This document shows positions 55,876 through 64,000 of a DNA stretch of 64,000 nucleotides, piece after piece. Made by a program: the position numbers and the translations under genes. The stretch is from Benincasa hispida (lineage: Eukaryota > Streptophyta > Magnoliopsida > Cucurbitales > Cucurbitaceae): contig NC_052349.1 in the NCBI RefSeq assembly GCF_009727055.1, forward strand, positions 36,989,982-37,053,981, in the 5' to 3' direction. The notes under the pieces are model-generated. The model made no database searches. It saw nothing but the letters and a program-made list of their open reading frames with translations, and was not told the DNA's origin. How positions within the stretch are numbered: the first letter of the stretch is position 1; each line of letters begins with the position of its first letter.

Positions 55876-56523
55876 TTGATAGAACATCGAATTCAGTCTC
55901 AACTCATAGCCCCTGGCACACCTCAGCAAAATGGTGTGGCAGAAAGGAGAAACAGAACCTTGATGGAGTTGGTTCGTTCCATGATGAGTTACGCTCAGTT
56001 ACCAAATTCTTTTTGGGGACATGCAGTTGAGACTACGATATATATTTTGAACATGGTTCCCTCGAAAAGTGTTTCTGAAACGCCTTACGAGCTATGGAGA
56101 GGATGTAAAAGAAATTTATATTACTTCAGGATTTGGGGTTGTCCACCACATATGTTGGTGAAAAATCCTAGAAAGTTAGAACACCGTTCAAAAGTGTACC
56201 CATTTATAGGCTACCCAAAAGAAACAAAAGGTGGTTTCTTTTATGATCCTCAGAAAGATAAGGTATTTGTGTTGACAAATTCAATTTTCCTGGAGGAAGA
56301 CTATATAAAGAATCATCAACCTCGCAGTAAGCTAGTAATAGAAGAAATGTCCAGAGAAACGACAAATATATCAATAAGAGTTGTTGATAGAGCAGGTCCT
56401 TCAACAAGAGATGTTGATAGAGCACGTCCACCAAAAAGAGTAGATAAAACTGGGACTTCACATCCTTCTCAAGAGTTGAGAATGTCTCGTCGTAGTGAGA
56501 GGGTTATACAACAGCCTGATTGA
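55876..56523 (+). pseudogene. Element E, integrase C-terminal half and spacer
   Basis: The 215-codon frame starts IEHRIQSQLIAPGTPQQNGV, with the catalytic Glu in NGVAERRNRTLMELVRSMM. It runs through YILNMVPSKSVSETPYELWR, FRIWGCPPHML, YPKETKGGFFYDPQKDKVF and the RVVDRA repeats, and ends RRSERVIQQPD before a stop where Arg/Tyr is expected. This is the best-kept integrase C-terminal segment in the window. Confidence 0.85.
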
Positions 56524-56912
56524 TACATGGATTTAACTGAAACTCAAGTCATCATACTAGATGATGATTTAGAGGATCTATTGTCTTTTAACCAAGCAAT
56601 GAATGATGTGAATAAAGACCAATGGATTAGAGCCATGGACCTTGAAATGGAATTTATGTATTTCAATTCTATCTGGGATCTTGTAGATCAACCTGAAGGG
56701 ATAAAACCCATTGGTTGCAAATAAATCTACAAGAGAAAATGAGACCAAGCTGGTAAGGTATAGACCTACAAAGCTACACTCTAGGCAAAAGGGTTTACCC
56801 AAAGAGAGGGGGTAGATTTTGAAGAAACCTTCTCTTTAGTTGCCATGATAAAGTCTATTAGAATACTCTTGTCCATAGCCACATTTTATGATTATGAAAT
56901 ATGGCAAATGGA
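56524..56912 (+). pseudogene. Element E, reverse transcriptase start (truncated)
   Basis: MDLTETQVIILDDDLEDLLS, AMNDVNKDQWIRAMDLEMEF and WDLVDQPEGIKPIGCK lead to a stop at 56722-56724, then IYKRK and another stop. FTQREGVDFEETFSLVAMIK follows in frame. It is cut at 56912, before the palm domain, by the LTR of Athila element 2. The duplicate at 63426-63703 shares the second stop but not all the others. Confidence 0.8.
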
Positions 56913-58568
56913 TGTTGATGCTTAGATTTATGAGGTGTGGAAAATATGGATGATATGTATTGATGGATAGCGTTGTGCACTCAAGTTTCCCCAGCGGAAT
57001 CCAAGTGTAAATTCCTCTAAGTTTCCTGGTAAGTCCAGGGTCGAACATAGGGACTTGTGAAAATAGTTGCATTGGAGATTTTTATGAAAACTTGCATTAA
57101 CCAGTAAAATAAACAAGTGTTGGGTGGTTGTTGCGTTGATGAAAATAATAATAAATGCGGCAGAGTTTGAAAAGAATTGGTAAACGGGAAATACGATGAA
57201 TATACGACGAACGGGTTGAGAAGGGTTTCGGCAAACACTCCCTAGGATGCGTTCATGCTTAGCGATCGTGCAACATGCATACAATAGTAAACCACCTCTT
57301 GGCGTGAATGCCACGGTTTCTATGGCTAGAACGTATGCGATAAATATGCAATAAGTCTATAGGGTTTACACATAAACCACTATCTCTATTTATGCGATGA
57401 CAACATGACATTCACACAAATATGTGACCACATAATATCATTTCTATTCCTAGGATGCATGTGATGCAAGTTGAAAAACAGAGCTTATCTCTAAGTCCAT
57501 ATCTCTTGTTTATGCAAGACTAATCTTGCTATTTCAAGACTAGATTCTTACCTAGCTCTCTCGAGACATTAGGTTCTTTCTTTAGATTCTTTCTCGAGTA
57601 ACTCTAAAGGGGTAATTTGCACAACATAAAACAAGACAATCGCAAGCAATGAACTTCCTAGATCATGTTAGCTTAGTTCCTCTGAACCCATTCAACTAGT
57701 TTAGCTATTCATGCGTATTAAGAGAGTGAGCAGATGTAGAAATAGAACTTCCATTGAATAGATATAAGATGAAGTACAGAATAACAATGCATGTATAGTA
57801 AAGAGCCTGAAGTAATTTCTTGCCATCAGGCGTTACACTGTTCTACTCATGCTCTAAAGATATTCTTGCTTTTGCGAGAGTCAACCCGCTTTCTACTCTT
57901 ACACCCCAAGGTTCTATCTCGAGCCGCCTTGGATGATCTCCGGCGTCACCACTATTCTTTAGCTCCAGTGTAAAATGGAAAAGAAAACTATGAACAAAGG
58001 TGTGAACTTGTAAAGTGATGTGAACTAATCGACTGCTTAACTCTGTTTCTGAAGAATGCACTTTGTATTTATAGGGCATTAAAGGTGAAAGGCGGCTTCT
58101 CTCTCCTAGTTGTACAGATGGGGCAACTTTAATTCCTGATTGATGCGCCGGATAATTGTCACCCATAAAGCTGGATGTATTTTGTGACTGTTATCGGCTG
58201 TCAACTCAATTTGGATCCAAATGCCATCAGCTTTTTGTCCCATCGATCTTAATTGTCATTTCGTTCGGATGTGCCCAGCATGTTGCGATGATTCTTCTTG
58301 GGTGAATATTTTCGAGCATGATCAACGCAAAGTCTTGCAGTGAAGTTGCGCTCGACCAATGTATTCCTATGATCGCATTCTTTGCATTGCGTTAACACAT
58401 TATTCTGCACAAAATATAAAGTTCAACTGCTCTAATGCATTGGACGCATGTGACCACAATATTATAGAATTTATGCTTAAAGAACGCAATTTAACATATT
58501 TCATCAACGCAATCCAAAATTGTTCAAGGATTTAGCACTACGATAACGTGCATTTCTGCCCGTTATCA
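56913..58568 (-). repeat. Athila element 2, 3' LTR
   Basis: On the minus strand it starts TGATAACGGGCAGAAATGCA at 58568 after a polypurine tract and ends GCATCAACA at 56913. Length is about 1.66 kb. TATA box at 58066-58073. The first bases TGATAAC are shared with element 1, the rest is different. Confidence 0.8.
58066..58073 (-). promoter_or_regulatory. TATA box of the Athila element 2 LTR
   Basis: TATTTATA on the plus strand, TATAAATA on the minus strand, in GCCCTATAAATACAAAG. Confidence 0.6.
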
Positions 58569-58581
58569 CACTGCCAAATTT
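58569..58581 (-). other. Polypurine tract of Athila element 2
   Basis: AAATTTGGCAGTG on the minus strand lies directly before the LTR start. It is weaker in purines than the two upstream copies AAATTTGGGGGTG. Confidence 0.65.
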
Positions 58582-58913
58582 AAACAATGCTTGTCTTGAA
58601 GCATAAGCTAAAGATTCCTTTAGCAAGTTGGCTGCAAAGTTTTTTCCCTAGATTTCTCAAGGATACTTCGTTCAAATCCTATATGTCAAAATTTCCTTAA
58701 GTCTTATTCAAATCTCTTCCTAAAATACTTCTAAGACTTAGGGATTGTAAGCTTAACTTTCAAAAGGACTTTACTGAATTTCGTAACATCGCATGATTTA
58801 TTTCAAAAAGAAAATTTTCCACCGAGGTGTCAAATGATTTATCCTTGAACAAAAAAAAAAAAAATTCTTCATTGCTATTTCTTTTCTGACCTTGCGCTGA
58901 TCCGAGTGCCTTG

Positions 58914-58965
58914 CCTTCGTTTTGGCTTGCCCCCACGAGTGTCATGCCAACATCCAACTATGAGC
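58914..58965 (-). repeat. Conserved 3' motif, LTR-proximal copy (element 2)
   Basis: On the minus strand: GCTCATAGTTGGATGTTGGC, ATGACACTCGTGG, GCAAGCCAAAACGAAGG. It differs from copy 1 of element 1 at only a few bases. Confidence 0.75.
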
Positions 58966-59046
58966 AATGCACTCTTTCTCAGGCTAAACTTGTGCCATCT
59001 TGGCAGTGGAGTTGGGGTAATTTATTTATGTATTGATCCTGGTGAC

Positions 59047-59100
59047 TTACTTTCATTTTGGCTTGCCTCAACGTGTGTCATGCAGACATCCAACTACGGG
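59047..59100 (-). repeat. Conserved 3' motif, LTR-distal copy (element 2)
   Basis: On the minus strand: CCCGTAGTTGGATGTCTGCA, TGACACACGTTGAGG, CAAGCCAAAATGAAAG. It is preceded by GATAAGAGTTAAGTTGTGAA, which also precedes copy 1 of element 1. Confidence 0.75.
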
Positions 59101-60005
59101 TAAGTACCTTTCACAACTTAACTCTTATCAATCATGGGTTTCCCATTGCGTTGACAGTGGAGTTGTTATTCTAAAAAATCATCATTTTTTTTATTTTTAT
59201 TTTTTTTAGCAAGGTCGGAAACAAATACCCCACCCCCAAATTTAAAATACGGCAATGTCCTCATTGCCAAAAGATTAAAATAAGTCATGCAATGGTAAAA
59301 AAAATGCGTTGTAAAGAGAGTTTGAAAGAAAGCTAGCAAACCTCTAACTTCGAGAAATATTTCATGAGGTGAATATCTTAAGATTCACGTTGACTCTAGT
59401 ATATACAAAAGAGATAGAAGCATATTTTTCATCATTGAAATCATACTTGGCAAAGAACAACATGCGGTAAACTACTAAAGTTATCTACTGGTGATATGAT
59501 TGCGGTAATCAAGGAGGATGCGGTGATAAAACTTTGAAAAATAATATGCAATGTGATAATGCAAAATTTGAATTCAAGATAAGGAAGAGTACACCCCCAA
59601 ATTTAGCGTTGTTGCCCGCATTGTATTGACGCATCCATCTTGCGGCGATCATTCTTCGTTGGGTTGCGGTGATGGAATAAGATAAGTGTTACTTTGCGTA
59701 CGTTCTCGCAATCCAGCGTCTCGATCGTTGTAAGGAAAACAAAGAGAGGGTCAAATTATTTTAAACAAAAGAAAAGATTTTTTTTTTAAAGCAATAGTAC
59801 TGAAAAATGAAAAGATAGCTGAAAAGATAGTGAAGATTCTGAGTAGTGGAGAAAAGAGTTGAAGACTTGAAGTTTTCCAAAACTTGCATCCCTGAGAAAT
59901 TGCGATCATTTGACAATGTAGGGACCACCTACTTCCTTCTTTATTCAAAGTTTCTTAGTTCCATGGAGTCGACTTGGCAATGCCAGTCTTCTCCTTGGTA
60001 TGCCT

Positions 60006-61033
60006 TTACTCGCTGCCATTAACTTTGAATATGTTGGTATTGTCGTCATTTGATAATTCCACCGTGCCATGCGGAAGTACTTGTCGAATTATGAACGGTC
60101 CGGACCAACGAGACTTTAGCTTTCCTGGGAAGAGTTGCAGACGTGAATTGAAAAGCAAGACCTTCTGCCCGACTTGAAGGTTCTTGCCGCATATGCGTTG
60201 ATCATGCCAGCGCTTGGTGCACTCCTTATAAATTTTCGCATTTTGATATGCGTTGTTCCTCCATTCTTCTAGCTCGACCAATTGTATTTTCCACGCTTCC
60301 CTTGCTTTCTTTAAATCAAAATTCAGTTCCTTGACCGCTCATAATGCTTTATATTCCAGCTTCAAGGGCAAGTGACATGCTTTGCCGAATACTGATGCAT
60401 AGGGGGATATACCTATAGGTTTTTTAAATGCGGTCCGGTATGCCCATAATGCATCATCAAGCTTCATTGCCTAATCCTTCCGTGAAGGTTTGAATACCTT
60501 CTCGAATATCAATTTAATTTTACGATTGGACACTTCAGCTTGACCATTTGTTTGTGGATGGTATGTGGTGGCCACTTGTGGAGGATGTTGTACTTGTGCA
60601 GCAACTTCTTTATATTGTGGTTGACAAAGTGTGATCCTTCATCACTTATGATGGCACGGGGAGTGCCAAAACGCGTGAAAATATTTTTCTTCAGGAATTG
60701 GGAGACTACTACCGCATCACTTGTGGCACATGCAATTGCCTCTACCCACTTGGAGACATAGTCAACGGCTAATAGAATATAGTTCTTACCGTTTGAAGGA
60801 GGGAATGTTCCCAAGAAATCAATCCCCCATACGTCAAATAGTTCCAGCTCCAAGATAGTATTCAGCGACATTGCGTTCTTCCATGAAATGTTGCCAGTGC
60901 ACTGACACCGATCACATTTCATTATGTAGTTAACCGCATCCTTAAATAACGAAGGCCAGAAGAATCCACTTTGTAAAACTTTGACTGCAATACGTTGTCC
61001 TCTAAAGTGCCCTCCATATGGCGAATCGTGGCA
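60006..61033 (-). pseudogene. pol: Athila element 2 integrase
   Basis: A stop at about 61034 precedes CHDSPYGGHF, the end of the zinc finger, with MKCDRCQ supplying the CxxC. The core reads LFDVWGIDFLGTF, VDYVSKWVEAIA and [12 protein letters not shown], so both Asp residues are visible. The frame is lost near 60570, after which [10 protein letters not shown] carries the Glu in another frame. Further stops follow around 60470 and 60340. The last open part is [18 protein letters not shown] to [14 protein letters not shown] and ends at 60006. This part keeps a Trp that is a stop in element 1. Confidence 0.85.
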
Positions 61034-61760
61034 CTACGATAATATGTATTGTTGAGCAGCGTCTGGTACGCATAATCGAATGATTTGGTCTACACCTCTT
61101 GTATACAGATTCGGCTCGTTCCAATAGTAGTGTCTGCATTCATTCTTCAGCTTTTTCCGTTGATGGTAGGTGTAATCTTCAGAAAATTGTTCACAGACCA
61201 AATAATTAACGATGTCTGCATACCAGGGCAGATCTTCTATGTGAAATAGCTGCTCATCCGGAAATATGACACTCACTTCAGATTCATTGCGGTCGACCTC
61301 GGGATTTTCCAATCTGGACAAGTGATCCGCAACTTGGTTCTCTGTCCCCTTTCGATCAATTATCTTGATATCAAATTCTTGAAGGAGAAGAACCCATTTG
61401 ATCAATCTCGGCTTTGCGTCCCTCTTTGTCATCAAATATTTGATTGTCGAGTGATCAGTATGTATGAGTACCTTGGTTCCCAACAAATATGCCTGAAATT
61501 TTTCCAACGCAAAAAATCACAGCCAGGAGCTCTTTTTCAATGGTGGTATAATTAATTTGAGCAGGGTTCAGAGTTTTACTCCCATATACGATGGGTGTAA
61601 AATTGTTTTCTTCTTTTGCGCTAGTGCGACTTCCATCGCATACCCAATTGCGTCGCACATGATTTCGAATGGTAGTGTCTAATCTGACGCAGTTAAGACG
61701 GGTTCGGTAATCAGCGCATCCTTTAAAATTCGAAATGCATTGAGGCAATTGTTGTCAAAT
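61034..61760 (-). pseudogene. pol: Athila element 2 RNase H
   Basis: The domain begins MCDAIGYAMEVALAQKKK after a stop at 61679-61681 that replaces a conserved Trp. A one-base loss near 61585 (C run in ACACCCATCG) shifts the frame, and a compensating change near 61508 restores it. The intermediate frame contains [13 protein letters not shown] with the catalytic Glu. It continues [36 protein letters not shown] and [12 protein letters not shown]. The linker to integrase ends QQYILS before a stop. Confidence 0.85.
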
Positions 61761-62944
61761 TCAAACTTTCTGTCTGCCTCTAGTAACGCACTCAATGGTC
61801 TTACTATCTTAGAAAAGTCTTTAACGAATTGTCTGTAGAATCCAGCATGCCCCAAGAAGCTTCACACTACCTTCACGTTGGTTGGAGGTGGAAGCTTTTC
61901 AATTGCATCAATCTTTTCTTTGCCCACCTCCAACCCTTTTCGGGAGACTTTGTGTCCCAACACTATACCTTCTGTCACTATGAAGTGACATTTTTCCTAG
62001 TTGAGCAACAGGTTCGTCTCTTCACATCTTTTCAGAATTTTCTCCAGATTGGTCAGGCAGACTTCATAAGTGTTCCCATAAATAGAGAAGTCATCCATAA
62101 ATATTTCCACTGAATCCTCGAGATAATCTGAAAAGATCGCCATCATGCACCTCTGGAACGTGCTTGGCACATTGCAGAGGTCGAACGGTATGCGGTGAAA
62201 AGCGAATGTCCCATATGGGCAGGTGAATGTGGTCTTGTCTTGGTCTTTAGGAGCTATCATGATCTGGTTTTACCCGATGTATCCATCCAAGAAACAGTAA
62301 AAATCATTCCCTGCTAATCTGTCCAACATTTGATCGATGAATAGTAGAGGGAAGTGATCTTTCTTTGTGGCCGCATTCAACTTACGGTAGTTCATATAGA
62401 TACGCCATCTAGTGATGGTCCTCTGCGATATTAATTCATTGTTCTCATTGAGAACTACCGTCTTTCCGCCCTTCTTCGGCACACATTGCATGGGGCTGAC
62501 CCACGTGCTATCTACAATGGGATAGATAATGCCCGCATCCAACCACTTGATAATTTTCTTTTTTACGACCTCTTTCATCGCAGGGTTAAGTCTGCGTTGA
62601 TTTTCAATGGTTGCTTTGTGGTCGTCCTCAAGACGAATGTGGTGCATGCAGTACGTGGGGCTAATTCCTCTGATATCAGCGAGCGTCCAGCCGATTGCTC
62701 GCACATGCTTTTTGAGAATGCTCATCAATGCATTCTCTTGATCTGCGTTGAGCGCAGAGGAAATTATTACTGGCAGCTTCTCATTTTGCCCCAGAAATGC
62801 GTACTTCAAATGTGTTGGTAGGGTTTTCAATTCAAGGGTTGTTGGCTCCACGAGGGAAGGTTGCGTTATTTTTCTTTCTTCCTTCGGCTCTTCTTCTTGC
62901 GTTGCGATCGGTCCTTCTTCCTCGTTTGTTTTTGCTATGATCAC
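61761..62944 (-). pseudogene. pol: Athila element 2 reverse transcriptase
   Basis: The frame from 62944 shows an acidic linker, LKYAFLGQNEKLPVIISSAL, then fingers LNPAMKEVVKKKIIKWLDAG, STWVSPMQCVPKKGG and YRKLNAATKKDHFPL. A stop at 62270-62272 replaces Tyr of the GYSGYNQI motif. The palm motif FMDDFSIYG is intact at about 62101-62075. The next stop (61997-61999) replaces Trp of the NWDKCHF motif in element 1, and another lies in VV-SFLGHAGFYR near 61860. Catalytic residues are intact, so nonsense changes alone inactivate it. Confidence 0.88.
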
Positions 62945-63425
62945 TTGCAGGCAGCTACGGATGCGTCGGCATCCTCTTCTTCATACTCTTCATCAGACTT
63001 TTCTTCTTCAATCAAATTCAAGTCATCTTCCGAATCTGGCAGGTCTTCCTGATTTCCTGGCACGAATTATATTAAATTCGAGCTTCTGTCCATTTATGCT
63101 CAAAGTGATCTCGCTCTTGTGCACATCAATTTGAGCACGACTCGTTGATTGGAAAGGTCGCCCCAAAATGATGGGCACATCTTTTTCGGCCTCATAATCT
63201 AGGATGATGAAGTCAGCTGACAAAATAAATTTATGAATCGTGATCAACACGTCCTTCACCTTACCCTCTGGATGAACCAGAGATCTGTGGGCTAGTTGGA
63301 GAGTCACGGATGTGCGTACAAGTTGCCCCACATTTAATTGTCGAAAGATTGACAGCGACATCAAATTTATGCTTGCCCCCAAGTCACACACGGCTTGCTC
63401 AATATAGAGTCCTCCTATGGAGCAA
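62945..63425 (-). pseudogene. pol: Athila element 2 protease (cut at its start)
   Basis: CSIGGLYIEQAVCDLGASIN has the active Asp. It continues LVHPEGKVKDVLITIHKFIL, DFIILDYEAEKDVPIILGRP and SEITLSINGQKLEFNIIRAR, then stops. The frame upstream of CSIGG runs into antisense copia sequence at about 63425, so everything before the protease is missing. Layout and length match the protease of element 1. Confidence 0.85.
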
Positions 63426-63703
63426 GGATTAGAGTCATGGACCTTGAAATGGAATCTATGTATTTCAATTCTATCTGGGATCTTGTAGATCAACTTGAAG
63501 GGGTAAAACCCATTGGTTGCAAATGAATCTACAAGAGAAAATGAGACCAAGCGGGTAAGGTACAGACCTACAAAGCTACACTTCTGGCAAAAGGGTTTAC
63601 CTAAAGAGAGAGGGTAGATTTTGAAGAAACCTTCTCTTTAGTTTCCATGATAAATTCTATTAGAATACTCTTGTCCATAGCCACATTTTATGATTATGAA
63701 ATA
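63426..63703 (+). repeat. Second copy of the element E reverse transcriptase edge
   Basis: It corresponds to 56624-56912 with about 13 substitutions and one 10-bp deletion just before the LTR edge. It carries the same stop after YKRK. It is followed by the same Athila LTR edge, so the whole junction is duplicated. Confidence 0.85.
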
Positions 63704-64000
63704 TGTTGATGCTTAGATTTATGAGGTGTGGAAAATATGTATGATATGTATTGATGGATAGCGTTGTGCACTCAAATTTCCCCAGCGGAATCCAAGTGTA
63801 AATTCCTCTAAGTTTCCTGGTAAGTCCAGGGTCGAACATAGGGACTTGTGAAAATAGTTGCGTTGGAGATTTTTATGAAAACTTGCAGTAGCTAGTGAAA
63901 TAAACAAGTGTTGGGTGGTTGTTGCGTTGATGAAAATAATAATAAATGCAGCAGAGTTTGAAAAGAGTTGGTAAACGGGAAATACGATGAATATTCGGCG
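63704..64000 (-). repeat. Second copy of the Athila element 2 LTR edge (continues past the window)
   Basis: It matches 56913-57209 closely from TGTTGATGCTTAGATTTATG on. It runs off the window end, so its full extent is unknown. Confidence 0.85.

Larger units (their letters stand above)
50016..56912 (+). mobile_element. Ty1/copia element E (gag-less, 3'-truncated)
   Basis: 5' LTR (50016-51874), primer site, a 2.9-kb leader, a short frame with only the gag start, protease, integrase and the first part of reverse transcriptase. It ends at 56912, where the LTR of the minus-strand Athila element 2 begins. A second diverged copy of its last 290 bp lies at 63426-63703. Confidence 0.85.
58569..60005 (-). 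other. Athila element 2, 3' non-coding region
   Basis: No coding frame. It holds three polypurine-like tracts (59592-59604, 59231-59243, 58569-58581) and two copies of the conserved 3' motif (59047-59100, 58914-58965). No env-like gene is visible. Confidence 0.7.
56913..63425 (-). mobile_element. Athila-like Ty3/gypsy element 2 (minus strand, gag missing)
   Basis: On the minus strand: protease (63422-63023), linker and reverse transcriptase (62944-61720), RNase H (61700-61260), integrase (61260-60000), non-coding 3' region (60005-58569), and 3' LTR (58568-56913). It is the same lineage as element 1, with about half to two-thirds residue identity in conserved blocks by eye. Gag and 5' LTR are absent because the internal sequence is joined to copia sequence at about 63425. 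Confidence 0.85.

Noticed and set aside
56928..57314. 128-codon antisense frame and its partner at 63719-63907
   Set aside because: They lie in duplicated Athila LTR sequence. The similarity reflects the duplication, not coding constraint.

Overview
The window is AT-rich plant nuclear DNA made almost entirely of decayed, nested LTR retrotransposons. No intact host protein-coding gene was recognised. The evidence is a set of plant-type Ty1/copia pol remnants (DSGA-like protease, LRLGH zinc-finger region, YVDDILL reverse transcriptase) and two Athila-like Ty3/gypsy elements (DLGASINL protease, FMDDFS reverse transcriptase, DHLSRLE RNase H end). A eudicot, possibly a cucurbit, is the best guess. 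The cucurbit part rests on recalled similarity of the copia families and is weak.

Layout. 1-2568: a copia relic whose protease region is interrupted by a truncated LTR. That LTR carries a 38-bp Nextera/Tn5 mosaic-end junction (1176-1213), almost certainly a library artefact. 2569-6475: long LTR-like sequence with TGTCACACCCC/GGGGTGTGACA ends, containing a 9-bp minisatellite. 6476-6744 and 27689-32740: one copia element (element C) split by a 20.9-kb nested stack flanked by the 5-bp duplication acgct. The stack (6745-27688) holds minus-strand copia LTR pieces, minus-strand pieces of the long LTR, a solo copia LTR (23380-25048) and an Athila element (9202-22167) with three LTRs.

32741-39800: non-LTR intergenic DNA with a possible small DNA transposon, an almost exact 60-bp tandem array, AT and TTA microsatellites, a 3'-truncated tRNA-Thr(UGU) and a CT-rich promoter-like stretch. 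39800-47701: copia element D, with damaged gag and pol, a collapsed 5' LTR and a full 3' LTR. 48782-50015: truncated LTR. 50016-56912: copia element E with 5' LTR, tRNA-Met-type primer site, a long leader rich in CGATCG motifs, and almost no gag. 56913-63425: minus-strand Athila-like element 2, from 3' LTR to protease, lacking gag. 63426-64000: a diverged second copy of the copia/Athila junction seen at 56.6-57.2 kb.

Nothing here forms a working pathway. The biology lies in transposon decay, nesting, shared non-coding motifs between element families, and gag-less copia derivatives that may have moved in trans. I found no convincing new biological system. The strongest surprises are the sequencing-adapter junction, the conserved repeated 3' motif in two Athila families, the gag-less copia architecture and the duplicated copia/Athila junction.
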